Part shown: one piece after another, positions 53,641 to 62,286 of the stretch
Position numbering within the stretch: position 1 is the stretch's first letter
Layout: every line of letters begins with the position of its first letter
Assembly: GCF_946481145.1 (NCBI RefSeq)
Contig: NZ_CAMLMJ010000021.1
Span: forward strand, 1-64,000
Source: an uncultured Sediminibacterium sp.
GTDB lineage: Bacteria; Bacteroidota; Bacteroidia; Chitinophagales; Chitinophagaceae
Length of the DNA stretch: 64,000 nucleotides
Reading direction: 5' to 3'
Program-made: the position numbers and the translations under genes
The notes under the pieces: generated by a model
What the model was told of the DNA's origin: nothing
The model's input: the letters and a program-made list of their open reading frames with translations, nothing else
The model's database searches: none

Positions 53641-54078
53641 TTAAGCTTTCTCCCTGCTTTTTAACACAGCTACTGTAAGGCGGCTTATACAAACCAGCTT
53701 CTCTCTTTCATCATAAATTTTTATTTCCCAAACCTGTGAGCTGGCACCAATATGGATAGGTTTGGCAATACCGGTAACCAGTCCGCTTCTTACACTACGC
53801 AGGTGATTGGCATTTATTTCCTGTCCAACACAAATAGCTTTTAAAGGATCAACCGTTAAAGCAGCGCCCACACTACCAAGTGTTTCAGCAAGTGCAACGG
53901 ATGCTCCACCATGCAATAAACCATAAGGCTGTTTGGTTCTATGATCTACAGGCATGGTAGCCTTAATATAATCGTCGCCTATCTCAGTAAATACCATTCC
54001 AAGATGTTCACCCATGGTATTTTTCCCGAGAGGTTGTACGTCGGATATAGATAAGGAAGGGTTAAACCAGATGGACAT
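53641..54078 (-). CDS. Hotdog-fold thioesterase (PaaI/MenI-like)
   Basis: 145 residues. The hotdog helix YGLLHGGASVALAETLGSVGA carries the HGG motif and the catalytic acid region of PaaI-type acyl-CoA thioesterases. Substrate unknown: phenylacetyl-CoA and DHNA-CoA hydrolases are the nearest known groups. It is immediately downstream of coaD (2 bp gap), so they are probably co-transcribed. Confidence 0.9.
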   Translation of the reverse strand: MSIWFNPSLSISDVQPLGKNTMGEHLGMVFTEIGDDYIKATMPVDHRTKQPYGLLHGGASVALAETLGSVGAALTVDPLKAICVGQEINANHLRSVRSGLVTGIAKPIHIGASSQVWEIKIYDEREKLVCISRLTVAVLKSREKA

Positions 54079-54080
54079 AA

Positions 54081-54548
54081 TTATTTTTTAATAGACCGTA
54101 TAACGGCTTCAGGTAAAAATGGAGATGCATCCCCTCCATTTCTAAGGATATCACGTACAATGGTCGATGCTACTGAAGTATATTTTGGTTCACCGGTAAG
54201 GAATATCGTTTCTATATTTTTATCCAGTGTACGATTAGCATCAGCAATGGTTTTTTCATATTCAAAATCGCTCACGTACCGAATACCGCGAAGAATAAAT
54301 TTCGCCCCAATCTCTTTACAATAGTTTATAGTAAGTCCTTCATACACCACACTTTTCACTTTTGGCTCATCATGGTAAATTTCCCTAAACCATTCCATTC
54401 TCTGCTCCGGACTGAACATAGGCGATTTGGCAGCGTTGATACCAATACCAATATAAATCTGATCAAACAACGGCAAGGCCCTGTTAATAATATCAACATG
54501 CCCCAACGTAACCGGATCGAATGTACCAGGGAATAAACATATACGCAT
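54081..54548 (-). CDS. coaD: Pantetheine-phosphate adenylyltransferase
   Basis: 155 residues. Fourth step of CoA synthesis: 4'-phosphopantetheine plus ATP gives dephospho-CoA. Nucleotidyltransferase motif FPGTFDPVTLGHVDIINRA, the substrate part RGIRYVSDFEYEKTI, and the ISSTxxR-like YTSVASTIVRDIL. Normal length. It overlaps in operon context with the thioesterase gene downstream. Separated from pyrB by a family E hairpin. Confidence 0.97.
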   Translation of the reverse strand: MRICLFPGTFDPVTLGHVDIINRALPLFDQIYIGIGINAAKSPMFSPEQRMEWFREIYHDEPKVKSVVYEGLTINYCKEIGAKFILRGIRYVSDFEYEKTIADANRTLDKNIETIFLTGEPKYTSVASTIVRDILRNGGDASPFLPEAVIRSIKK

Positions 54549-54570
54549 GGTAAAGGATTATGACTACGAA

Positions 54571-54687
54571 GAAAAGGAAGAAAACAGAGAAATAAGAAAT
54601 AAGGAATAAGAAATTAGAAAGTTTATTCCAAACCCCTCACTTTCTCATTCCTTATTTCTTATTTCTTATTCCTTATTTCTCTGTTCC
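54571..54687. repeat. Word-repeat hairpin, family E (AGAAATAAGGAATAAGAAAT)
   Basis: The left arm (54571-54620) of GAAATAAGGAATAAG words and the inverted right arm (54639-54687) of CTTATTTCTTATTCC words, which abuts the pyrB stop codon. No gene in the gap. Confidence 0.88.
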
Positions 54688-55608
54688 TCACGCTCCCGCG
54701 AGCAAATACAGCACCGCCATCCTAACCGCTACCCCATTTTCAACCTGATTTAGCACAATGGAGAATGGCCCGTCGGCTACATCGCTGTCGAGCTCTACGC
54801 CACGGTTAATCGGTCCGGGGTGCATGATTACGATTTCTTTGCCCAGACTTTCCAGCAATCTGCGGTTAATGCCATAGGCCAGGTTATATTCACGAAGTGA
54901 GGAGAAAAGCGGTTGATTTTGCCTTTCCAGCTGGATACGCAATACATTGGCCACATCACACCATTGTAACGCTTTCTTGAGGTTATATTCAACCCGCACG
55001 TCCAGCGCTTCCTGTATATATTTCGGAATAAGTGTGGGCGGACCTGCAATGGTTATTTCAGCACCCATTTTGCGAAGCAGATACATGTTACTCAATGCCA
55101 CCCTGCTATGCATAATATCTCCTATGATGGCTACTTTTAGTCCTTCGAGTTTCCCAAGTTTTTCCTTCATCGAAAAAGCATCTAATAATGCCTGTGTAGG
55201 GTGTTCATTGATACCATCGCCAGCATTTACAATGGCTGCAGGAATATGTTTTGCCAGAAAGTGGGGAGCACCAGATGCGCTATGTCGCATTACTACCATA
55301 TCCACTTTCATGCTCAGGATATTATTCACGGTATCTAAAAGGGTCTCACCTTTTGCCGCAGATGATGTGGTAGCTGCGAAATTCAGTACATCGGCCGAGA
55401 GCCTTCTTTCAGCCAACTCAAAAGACATCCTTGTACGCGTCGAATTCTCGTAAAACAGGTTTACGATGGTCACATCGCGCAATGAAGGCACTTTCTTAAC
55501 TGGTCTTTGTAAAACTTCTTTGAATTGCTCGGCAGTGGTAAGAATTAATTGAATATCGTCTCTTGTGAGATCTTTAATACCAAGGAGATGTTTGGTAGAG
55601 AGTTTCAT
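54688..55608 (-). CDS. pyrB: Aspartate carbamoyltransferase catalytic chain
   Basis: 306 residues from the ATG at 55608. A longer frame back to 55716 runs through the family C repeat and the promoter (55616-55642), so it is rejected. Makes carbamoyl-aspartate from carbamoyl phosphate and aspartate. The CP-binding loop FYENSTRTRMSFELAERRL and aspartate-side HPTQALLDAF and HPGPINRGVEL are intact. Downstream of pyrR on the same strand but with its own apparent promoter. Confidence 0.97.
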   Translation of the reverse strand: MKLSTKHLLGIKDLTRDDIQLILTTAEQFKEVLQRPVKKVPSLRDVTIVNLFYENSTRTRMSFELAERRLSADVLNFAATTSSAAKGETLLDTVNNILSMKVDMVVMRHSASGAPHFLAKHIPAAIVNAGDGINEHPTQALLDAFSMKEKLGKLEGLKVAIIGDIMHSRVALSNMYLLRKMGAEITIAGPPTLIPKYIQEALDVRVEYNLKKALQWCDVANVLRIQLERQNQPLFSSLREYNLAYGINRRLLESLGKEIVIMHPGPINRGVELDSDVADGPFSIVLNQVENGVAVRMAVLYLLAGA

Positions 55609-55615
55609 TAAAAAG

Positions 55616-55642
55616 CAAAGATAAAGTAAAAATAAATACCAA
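55616..55642 (-). promoter_or_regulatory. Bacteroidetes-type promoter of pyrB
   Basis: On the minus strand TTG (55640-55642), N16, TATCTTTG (55616-55623), just 7 bp before the ATG at 55608. The spacer is one base short of the usual range. It supports the short start. Confidence 0.5.
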
Positions 55643-55654
55643 GAGGGATTGTTG

Positions 55655-55728
55655 GATGTCAGATGGCAGATGTCAGATTTATTGCAAGCAAATATTTCAA
55701 ATCTGACATCTGCCATCTGACATTCAAA
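55655..55728. repeat. Word-repeat hairpin, family C (GATGTCAGATGGCAGATGTC)
   Basis: The left arm (55655-55680) with TCAGATGGCAGATG words and the inverted arm ATCTGACATCTGCCATCTGA (55700-55725) between pyrR and pyrB. It abuts the pyrR stop. Confidence 0.9.
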
Positions 55729-55731
55729 AAT

Positions 55732-56253
55732 CTACACCAAAACAACCTCATCCACCTCATCTCTTTCCTTCCAACAAACTTTTACTTTCTGGGAGATGAT
55801 GGTGTCGATGGTTTTGCCGGTGAAATCGGGTTGTATGGGTAGCTCCCTGCTGAAACGCCGGTCGATGAGCACACAGAGCGATACTTTAGATGGGCGTCCA
55901 AATGCCAATAAAGCATCCAGCGCAGCACGTATGGTTCTTCCAGTATATAACACATCATCGATCAGGATCACGTGCTTATTCTCCAAACTAAATGGAATAT
56001 CCGTCGTATTGGCAATATGCAGGCTTTTGCGAACATCATCCCTGTAAAAGGTAATATCCAGTTTACCATATTCAATAGTGTCCTTATTAACCAGGGATGC
56101 TAATTCTGTAACAATACGATCACTCAAAAATATGCCACGGGGTTGCAGTCCAATAATAACCGTATTGTCCAGCGTTGCGTTGTTTTCCAGGATCTGATGG
56201 GCCAGTCTTTTAACCGTTAATGCCAGTTGCTGACCAGATAATATCGTCTTCAA
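55732..56253 (-). CDS. pyrR: PyrR-family uracil phosphoribosyltransferase/regulator
   Basis: 173 residues. PRPP-binding loop HVILIDDVLYTGRTIRAALDAL. The fold is a PRTase; Bacillus PyrR binds pyr leader RNA when UMP is high and controls pyr operons by attenuation, and also has minor UPRTase activity. Whether this protein binds RNA is unknown. The family C hairpin between it and pyrB (55655-55728) is not an obvious PyrR-binding loop. Upstream, recF diverges across 81 bp. Confidence 0.92.
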   Translation of the reverse strand: MKTILSGQQLALTVKRLAHQILENNATLDNTVIIGLQPRGIFLSDRIVTELASLVNKDTIEYGKLDITFYRDDVRKSLHIANTTDIPFSLENKHVILIDDVLYTGRTIRAALDALLAFGRPSKVSLCVLIDRRFSRELPIQPDFTGKTIDTIISQKVKVCWKERDEVDEVVLV

Positions 56254-56334
56254 GCCAAATTTTTAATAAAAATAATTGCTTTCATTGATACCACACATGA
56301 TTAATTCCGAAAGAGGTGTGTTAATTTGCCGCCT

Positions 56335-57423
56335 ATGTTCCGTCTCAACCAACTTTCCTTGCTTCAGTTTCGCAATTATCCGGGTCAAACCTTCGACTTT
56401 GGTGAGAGGATTGTAGGTATTTGCGGGCCAAACGGAACCGGTAAAACAAACCTGTTGGATGCCATTTATTACCTGAGTTTCTCCAGAAGCTATTTTTCCC
56501 GTCCTGATTTGCAAAATGTACAGCACGGTAGTTTGGGTATGCGCTTACACGGACAATACACCGTTGAAGCGATAGATAAAACGGTTACTTTGATTGTACG
56601 TGAAACAGGAAAAAAGGAATTACAACTGGATGGGGAGCCCTATAAAAAATTCTCTGATCATATCGGTAAGTTACCGGTTGTAATGATTGCACCTGATGAT
56701 GTAGAACTGATCAGCGGCCCTGGAGAAGAAAGAAGGAAATTCCTGGATACTGTTATCTCACAGATCGACCCACATTACTTACAACAGCTTATCGATTACA
56801 ATAAAATTTTACAACAGAGGAACAGCCTGCTAAAGCAGGTGGCAGAAACGGGCTTACAAGATGAAACCTTATTCACTATCTTAAACGATCAACTAAGTAA
56901 ATCAGGTACCGCGATATTTGAGACCCGTAAAAATTTTCTCCAGAATTTTTTACCACTCGCCTACAGTATCTATGAACGAATTGCCCGTAGCAACGACGGA
57001 ATAAACTTATCGTATCAAAGTCCATTGTTACAAACAGACTTCCCCACCCTATTGCAACAAAACCGGCTTAAAGACCTGGCACTGCAAAGAACCAGCTCAG
57101 GTATCCACAGAGATGATATAATACTTCATATGGGTGAGCAATTGTTTAAAAATGAAGCGTCCCAAGGACAAAGAAAAAGTTTACTCTTTGCCCTCAAACT
57201 TACTGAATGGCAGATATTAAAGGAACAAAAAGGTTTTACACCGATTCTATTGCTTGATGATGTATTTGAAAAACTGGATGACCATAGAATGAGTCAGCTT
57301 CTCCATTGGGTCTGCGCCGAAAGTGATGGTCAGGTATTCATCACCGACACCCACCCGGAAAGACTAAAACAACAATTAGCCGATATCCAGATAAAGTTCC
57401 AAATGATAAATCTTAGTGCGTAA
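56335..57423 (+). CDS. recF: DNA replication and repair protein RecF
   Basis: The start is ATG 56335 (362 residues); a TTG frame start three codons upstream is less likely. SMC-like ATPase helping RecR/O load RecA at gaps. Walker A GPNGTGKTN (31-39), signature EASQGQRKSLLFALKLTEW and Walker B PILLLDDVFEKLDDHR. Close to pyrR (divergent) and 637 bp upstream of the DUF721 gene in the same direction; recF-DUF721 linkage is typical in Bacteroidetes. Confidence 0.96.
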   Translation: MFRLNQLSLLQFRNYPGQTFDFGERIVGICGPNGTGKTNLLDAIYYLSFSRSYFSRPDLQNVQHGSLGMRLHGQYTVEAIDKTVTLIVRETGKKELQLDGEPYKKFSDHIGKLPVVMIAPDDVELISGPGEERRKFLDTVISQIDPHYLQQLIDYNKILQQRNSLLKQVAETGLQDETLFTILNDQLSKSGTAIFETRKNFLQNFLPLAYSIYERIARSNDGINLSYQSPLLQTDFPTLLQQNRLKDLALQRTSSGIHRDDIILHMGEQLFKNEASQGQRKSLLFALKLTEWQILKEQKGFTPILLLDDVFEKLDDHRMSQLLHWVCAESDGQVFITDTHPERLKQQLADIQIKFQMINLSA

Positions 57424-57492
57424 ATCGGTCTCTTTTTCTTTTCAACTTAGACCCAGTCCATGGACTAATCTAAATCAATTATACTGCCTATT

Positions 57493-57915
57493 TTATTGAT
57501 GCTTGATATAAGCAATGAGTTCTGCAAACTCATCAGCAGAAAAAACGGACTTGAACTTATGGTTATAATTGCTTTCCCAGGATTGATGTACTGCTATTGC
57601 GTAATCATCCCCATTATCTCTTAATAATTTTGAATCGCTAATGAACCGAACAAAATACCTATCAGCAGGTTCTGGTAGTCGCTTAAATAAACCATTAAGT
57701 GGATTATCGATCTTGCTTTCTTCAATTGAAACATGACAAGGCTTACAATACTGAAGAAAATTACATCGCCCCTTATTAATCGCCCATTCATTTACTTCAG
57801 AACCTGATTTCTCAGCAGACATTTTGTCTGGATCATTAACAGTTGTTGCCACACATAATGCATAAAAGATTACCAAAGTAAAAAAAGATAATAACCCATT
57901 TCGCTTTAATTTCAT
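57493..57915 (-). CDS. Small secreted c-type cytochrome
   Basis: 140 residues. The N-terminal hydrophobic segment (LLSFFTLVIFYALCVA) acts as a signal or anchor. A heme-attachment motif CKPCH is present (Cys57, Cys60, His61). The last third (SADEFAELIAYIKHQ) matches the C-terminal helix of class I cytochrome c. The usual distal Met about 50-60 residues after CxxCH is missing; a Lys/His-rich stretch HKFKSVF sits in that place. Either another residue is the sixth ligand or the site is five-coordinate. Sits between recF and the DUF721 gene in the opposite orientation. Confidence 0.8.
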   Translation of the reverse strand: MKLKRNGLLSFFTLVIFYALCVATTVNDPDKMSAEKSGSEVNEWAINKGRCNFLQYCKPCHVSIEESKIDNPLNGLFKRLPEPADRYFVRFISDSKLLRDNGDDYAIAVHQSWESNYNHKFKSVFSADEFAELIAYIKHQ

Positions 57916-58002
57916 TTAGGGTATTTATTATTAATACATAATAGATTTTAAAGTAACCTTTCAGAAGTCAGTTTATTTATACCAACCCATGATCGCCTAT
58001 TG

Positions 58003-58046
58003 AAAATTTTGAGTTTTGACTTTTTACTTTTGACTTTTCACTTTTC
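58003..58046. repeat. Word-repeat family F (GAGTTTTGACTTTTTACTTT), single arm
   Basis: Tandem TTTTGACTTTT words directly upstream of the DUF721 start at 58061. Confidence 0.7.
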
Positions 58047-58060
58047 AGTACCTTTACACC

Positions 58061-58342
58061 ATGTCTGAATTCCATATCGGCGATGCCATCAAAGGCTTTT
58101 TGCGTAAGAGTAATTTAAAGAACGGTGTTCGTGCTGTTCAGATAGAAGAGATATGGGAACAACTGATGGGAAAAACCATTGCAAGGTACACAGACAAAAT
58201 TCAGATCATCAATCAAAAACTCTTTATCACCACCAGCGTCGGCCCTTTAAAAAACGAACTCCTTTACCAGAAAACCCAGATTATTGAACGGGTCAATGAA
58301 GCATTTGGAGAAACCGTGATTAATGAAGTGGTTATACAGTGA
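58061..58342 (+). CDS. DUF721/DciA-like protein
   Basis: 93 residues. A short DUF721 domain: GDAIKGFLRKSNLKNGVRAVQIEEIWEQLMGKTIARYTDKI then the basic strand LFITTSVGPLKNELLYQKTQI. In other bacteria DciA loads DnaB helicase. Its closeness to recF in Bacteroidetes supports a replication role. Ends before a family A hairpin. Confidence 0.88.
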   Translation: MSEFHIGDAIKGFLRKSNLKNGVRAVQIEEIWEQLMGKTIARYTDKIQIINQKLFITTSVGPLKNELLYQKTQIIERVNEAFGETVINEVVIQ

Positions 58343-58343
58343 G

Positions 58344-58490
58344 ATGTGAATTGTCAGACGTGAATTGTCAAGTGTGAATTGTCAATTGTGAATTGTCAAT
58401 AAGGTTTGTAAAGTTGGCATTATTCTCATTTATCTCCTTAATTCACCATTCACAATTGACAATTCACATCTACATTCACAATTCACATCC
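58344..58490. repeat. Word-repeat hairpin, family A
   Basis: The left arm GTGAATTGTCAGACGTGAAT and following (58346-58402) and the inverted arm ATTCACCATTCACAATTGAC (58441-58490). It fills the whole gap between the DUF721 gene and the convergent permease. Confidence 0.9.
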
Positions 58491-58492
58491 CC

Positions 58493-59536
58493 TCATTTAC
58501 GAATCCTCGGATCCACTGCGCTATACAGCAGGTCGGCGATCATGTTTACAAATATGAAGAAGGTTGCTGTTATTAAAACGCTGCCCATTACTACTGGGAA
58601 ATCGAGTTTTTCTAGGGCATCTACGGTTACTTTGCCTATTCCCTTCCAGCCAAAAATATATTCTACAAAAAATGCCCCGGCCAATAATTCAGCAAACCAA
58701 CCTGTGACCGCTGTAATAACAGGATTAAGCGCATTACGCAAAGCATGCTTTAATACAATGGTGCTTTGTCCAAGTCCTTTGGCTTTGGCAGTGCGTATAT
58801 AGTCCTGATTCAGTACATCAAGCATAGCACTGCGTGTTAATTGTGTAATGATGGCCAGTGGACGTATACCTAAGGTTATTGCTGGCAATACCAAATTCCG
58901 GAGTTGAAGCGTACGTCCTCTGAATGGATCGATATCATATAGACTACCGGTCATTTCGAGTCCGGTATAGTTACTGAATACAAATCCAAATAAATAGGCC
59001 AATACAATTCCCATAAAAAAGGAAGGTGCAGAGATGCCCAGCACACTGGCAAATACAGAGCTGGTATCCATCCAGGTATCTTTTTTAACAGCTGCTATTA
59101 CGCCCAAAATAATACCCATGATGGTGGCAAAAGCCATGGCCGCAAAGGCAAGTACAATTGTGCCTGGCAGAGCTTCTGAAAGTACCGCCGAAACATCTTT
59201 TTTGGTTTGATAGGATTTTCGGAGATAAGGAACTTTAAGCGCAAATTTTGTTTCGCCACCAATAAAAATGCCCTTTAATTCTTTTCGTTCAATTTCTGTC
59301 TTGCTATGAATACTTACTGGTGATACATCATTGAGGTAATACACAAACTGTTTCCACTTCGGCTGATCGAGTGCCAGCTCTTTACGGATATTCTGTATGG
59401 TGGCGCTATCGCCTGTTTGACCTAGCACCAGTCTGGCAGGATCACCAAAGCCCTGAAACAAAAAAAATACAATCACCACCACCCCTGCCAATACCAGCAG
59501 ACCATAACTTATTTTTTTGAAGAGGTATTGTAGCAT
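58493..59536 (-). CDS. Oligopeptide/dipeptide-type ABC transporter permease
   Basis: 347 residues. Permease with about six membrane helices: N-terminal LFKKISYGLLVLAGVVVIVF, then the BPD_transp_1 domain starting AGTIVLAFAAMAFATIMG, and the EAA-like loop DYIRTAKAKGLGQSTIVLKHALRNALNPVIT that contacts the ATPase. OppB/DppB-type. No solute-binding protein, second permease or ATPase is in the window; they may be encoded elsewhere. Gap of 8 bp to the DoxX-like gene upstream, same strand, so it may be part of that operon. Confidence 0.9.
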   Translation of the reverse strand: MLQYLFKKISYGLLVLAGVVVIVFFLFQGFGDPARLVLGQTGDSATIQNIRKELALDQPKWKQFVYYLNDVSPVSIHSKTEIERKELKGIFIGGETKFALKVPYLRKSYQTKKDVSAVLSEALPGTIVLAFAAMAFATIMGIILGVIAAVKKDTWMDTSSVFASVLGISAPSFFMGIVLAYLFGFVFSNYTGLEMTGSLYDIDPFRGRTLQLRNLVLPAITLGIRPLAIITQLTRSAMLDVLNQDYIRTAKAKGLGQSTIVLKHALRNALNPVITAVTGWFAELLAGAFFVEYIFGWKGIGKVTVDALEKLDFPVVMGSVLITATFFIFVNMIADLLYSAVDPRIRK

Positions 59537-59544
59537 GAAGCAAA

Positions 59545-60633
59545 TTATGGTATCAGTTCATCGGCCACTAAAAGTGGTAATTTGTTGGTTATTCGTGAGC
59601 CTGACATCAAAAAGCAGGTTGGGTTAACCCTTGCCGCAGTTTTTATAACTGTTGCGTCGCAACGAATAATAGCTGTACCTGGAAATAGTTGTGATGCTTT
59701 TTCTGCCTCTGCTGTTACAATAGCCACTGATTTGTTTGCTGCCCGCCATTTCTCTTTCAGTGCATTAAACTTCTCTTTCCATTTTGCTGCATTGCTCATG
59801 TCTTTTGCTAGTATCAGCACATAAGGCTCTTTGTTGGCAAAAACAGCATCAGTAGTATCTGCGCCATCGAGATTTTGAAGGGAGAAGTCAACAATTTTTG
59901 CCGCTAGTCCATTCCCTTTTCTGGCTAGTTTGTCTTTGCGGTTGATATATTCATAGGTAGAATCAAAATCATCCGGAAAGGATGACTGATCAAAGAATAC
60001 CGATTTACCATCTTTTTTATATTCAAACTCGATAGCAAAACTATCTGGTATGGCACCAACAGGCGTTTTCATCTGTTCAACTATATCATTCCCTTTTTTG
60101 TAGGGCAGGCAGTCTACCAGTGGCAGATATTTTAATACATACCATTGTAAACCTGCGGTAGCAAACAAACTGAGTATTACATACATAATGGCTCCAGACT
60201 CACTCATCATGGATGATACCTTTTTGTTGGTAAACAATAGAATAAGGATCAATACAAGCAAGAGCAGGTCTTTCCCGAATGACATAGCAGGTGTTAAAGG
60301 CAAACAATCACCAAAACAACCACAGGTTTTAATTTTTCCGGAGAACAGTGCATATCCGGTAAGAAAAGTAAAAAACAGGATCAGCAGTAAAAGCATCCAG
60401 CTAACACTTCTTTTGCGCCAGCCAACTATTACAGCAACACCTGCCACTACTTCCAGCACGTTCATGATCAGTGAGAAAACCAGGGTATAATCATTCAGGA
60501 AATGCCATCCCCACACTTCAAAAAACTCCTGCATTTTATAACTCAATCCTAGTGGATCATTGGCCTTAATGAGTCCGGAGAAAATAAACAGGAGTCCTAC
60601 AAACCATCGGATAAGTGATACAAATGTTTTCAT
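59545..60633 (-). CDS. BT_3928-like DoxX family membrane protein
   Basis: The start at the ATG at 60633 (MKTFVSLIRWFVGLLFIFSG) gives 362 residues; a frame to 60702 overlaps the DUF1599 gene and is rejected. DoxX/MauE-like N-terminal half with four helices and the motif KTCGCFGDCLPLTP. The C-terminal half is a soluble thioredoxin-like part after about residue 195. Bacteroidetes keep this protein beside folP and DUF1599. Function unproven. Confidence 0.88.
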   Translation of the reverse strand: MKTFVSLIRWFVGLLFIFSGLIKANDPLGLSYKMQEFFEVWGWHFLNDYTLVFSLIMNVLEVVAGVAVIVGWRKRSVSWMLLLLILFFTFLTGYALFSGKIKTCGCFGDCLPLTPAMSFGKDLLLLVLILILLFTNKKVSSMMSESGAIMYVILSLFATAGLQWYVLKYLPLVDCLPYKKGNDIVEQMKTPVGAIPDSFAIEFEYKKDGKSVFFDQSSFPDDFDSTYEYINRKDKLARKGNGLAAKIVDFSLQNLDGADTTDAVFANKEPYVLILAKDMSNAAKWKEKFNALKEKWRAANKSVAIVTAEAEKASQLFPGTAIIRCDATVIKTAARVNPTCFLMSGSRITNKLPLLVADELIP

Positions 60634-60676
60634 TTGTTTATTTTGGTTTTTACTGATCAATACAACGCTAGCTATA

Positions 60677-61228
60677 TTATGCAGCATGTTTTCCTTCTTC
60701 AATCAGGATCAGCGCAAAAACTGCATAATTGATTATATCTACATAATTCGCATCAATGCCTTCACTGATGAGGGTTTTGCCGTCATTATCCAATATTTGC
60801 CGGATACGAAGGAGTTTAACGAGAATCAGATCGGCAAAACTTTCCTGACTCATTTCGCGCCATGCTTCACCGTAATCATGGTTTTTATCGAGCATGGTAG
60901 CTTTTGCAAATGCCACATAGCGATTATAGCGTTCATCTACCTGTTCAACCGGCATATCTTCTACCTGGGGATTATTCAGCTCAAGTTGAATCAGTCCGAT
61001 TACCGCATAATTAATGATCCCTTTGAACTCTGAAGGAATATCATCTCCTATCTTTTGTGTTTTAAGGTCTTGTATATTACGGATGCGAAGTGCCTTAATA
61101 AAAATCTGGTCTACTACTGATATAGTTCTTAACACGCGCCATGCAGTACCATAGTCTTTGGTCTTTTTTAGGAATATATCCTTGCAACTGGCAATAGCTG
61201 CATCATATTGTTGATTCGTATTACTCAT
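60677..61228 (-). CDS. DUF1599 domain protein
   Basis: 183 residues with two repeats of the DUF1599 half-domain: IFLKKTKDYGTAWRVLR...IFIKALRIRNIQDL, and ATMLDKNHDYGEAWREMS...ILVKLLRIRQILDN. Each half has the K..DYG..W and LxRIR patterns. Function unknown. It is between folP (divergent) and the BT_3928-like gene, as in other Bacteroidetes. Confidence 0.93.
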   Translation of the reverse strand: MSNTNQQYDAAIASCKDIFLKKTKDYGTAWRVLRTISVVDQIFIKALRIRNIQDLKTQKIGDDIPSEFKGIINYAVIGLIQLELNNPQVEDMPVEQVDERYNRYVAFAKATMLDKNHDYGEAWREMSQESFADLILVKLLRIRQILDNDGKTLISEGIDANYVDIINYAVFALILIEEGKHAA

Positions 61229-61258
61229 TTTTCCGAAACCTGTTAAGGGCTTTGATAA

Positions 61259-61266
61259 TATCTTTG
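61259..61266 (+). promoter_or_regulatory. Candidate -7 box of folP
   Basis: TATCTTTG, 20 bp before the folP start. No clear -33 TTG at the right distance. Confidence 0.4.
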
Positions 61267-61285
61267 TTCTGTGGATGCAATATAA

Positions 61286-62125
61286 ATGAAACCAGCAATG
61301 TTTACACTGAACTGCAAAGGAAGATTACTCACAATTGACGAGCCCATTGTTATGGGCATCATTAATGTTACACCCGATTCGTTCTATGAAGGCAGCAGAA
61401 AGAACAGTGTAACATTGGCTTTGGCTCAGGCTGAAAAGATGATTGCAGAAGGCGCCACCATCCTCGATATTGGGGCACAAAGCACCCGTCCGGGTAGTGA
61501 AATTGTAGGGCCAGAGGCTGAGATAAGCAGACTCAGTGGTACTATTGAAGCCATTTCAAAAGCCTTTCCAGATGCCATAATTTCAGTTGATACTTTTTAT
61601 AGTGAGGTTGCCAGACAGGCCGCTAATATGGGCGCTTCGATGATTAATGATATCAGTGGCGGTAATTTTGATAAAGCGATGTTAGCTACGGTGGCAGATT
61701 TAAAAACATCCTACATATGCATGCATGTAGCAGGTGATGCACATTCAATGCATAAATCGGCTGTTTACACAGATGTAGTATCCGATGTAATGGATTATTT
61801 CATTGAAAGGATGAAACAATGCTATGCTGCTGGCATAGCGGATATCATACTTGATCCAGGATTTGGTTTTAGCAAAACACCGGATCAGAATTTTCAGCTT
61901 ATTCGCAAGACTTCAAGTTTTGTTGCCCTGGGAAAACCAGTATTGATAGGTGTTTCACGAAAATCTACGATCTATAAAACATTAGGCATCAGTGTCGAAG
62001 AAGCTTTAAATGGCAGTACTGTATTGCATACTGCTGCCTTATTAGGGGGCGCTCATATCATCCGCACACACGATGTAAAGGAAGCGATGGAAGCTATTAA
62101 ACTTACCAGATTTCTGAAACTATAA
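61286..62125 (+). CDS. folP: Dihydropteroate synthase
   Basis: 279 residues (an ATG four codons in, at 61298, is an alternative). Joins pABA to dihydropterin pyrophosphate in folate synthesis; the sulfonamide target. Motif 1 VMGIINVTPDSFYEGSRK, the GAQSTRPGSEIVG motif, and DPGFGFSKTPDQNFQL for pterin binding are intact. Divergent from the DUF1599-BT_3928 pair, an arrangement conserved in Bacteroidetes. Confidence 0.97.
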   Translation: MKPAMFTLNCKGRLLTIDEPIVMGIINVTPDSFYEGSRKNSVTLALAQAEKMIAEGATILDIGAQSTRPGSEIVGPEAEISRLSGTIEAISKAFPDAIISVDTFYSEVARQAANMGASMINDISGGNFDKAMLATVADLKTSYICMHVAGDAHSMHKSAVYTDVVSDVMDYFIERMKQCYAAGIADIILDPGFGFSKTPDQNFQLIRKTSSFVALGKPVLIGVSRKSTIYKTLGISVEEALNGSTVLHTAALLGGAHIIRTHDVKEAMEAIKLTRFLKL

Positions 62126-62286
62126 AAAGCTGCAAGCTACAGGCTGTAGGCCATTGTTGTCCGGGGAAAATTTGGCTATGAGCCGTGAGCTATGAGCTAC
62201 GAGCCATAAGCTGCAAGCAATTGTTGAGCGATATAATAAACAGAAGCCTGGTATTTAGGGGAGATAAAAAAGATTGACTACAATCA

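Noticed and set aside
55655..55728. PyrR-binding attenuator before pyrB
   Set aside because: The hairpin belongs to the family C word repeats also found at 36083-36297 beside an unrelated gene.
56263..56526. Minus-strand 87-residue reading frame at the recF start
   Set aside because: Antisense to the recF Walker A region; no domain and no independent promoter.
60677..60702. Extended start of the BT_3928-like gene at 60702
   Set aside because: It would overlap the DUF1599 gene end; MKTFVSL at 60633 starts a normal membrane protein.
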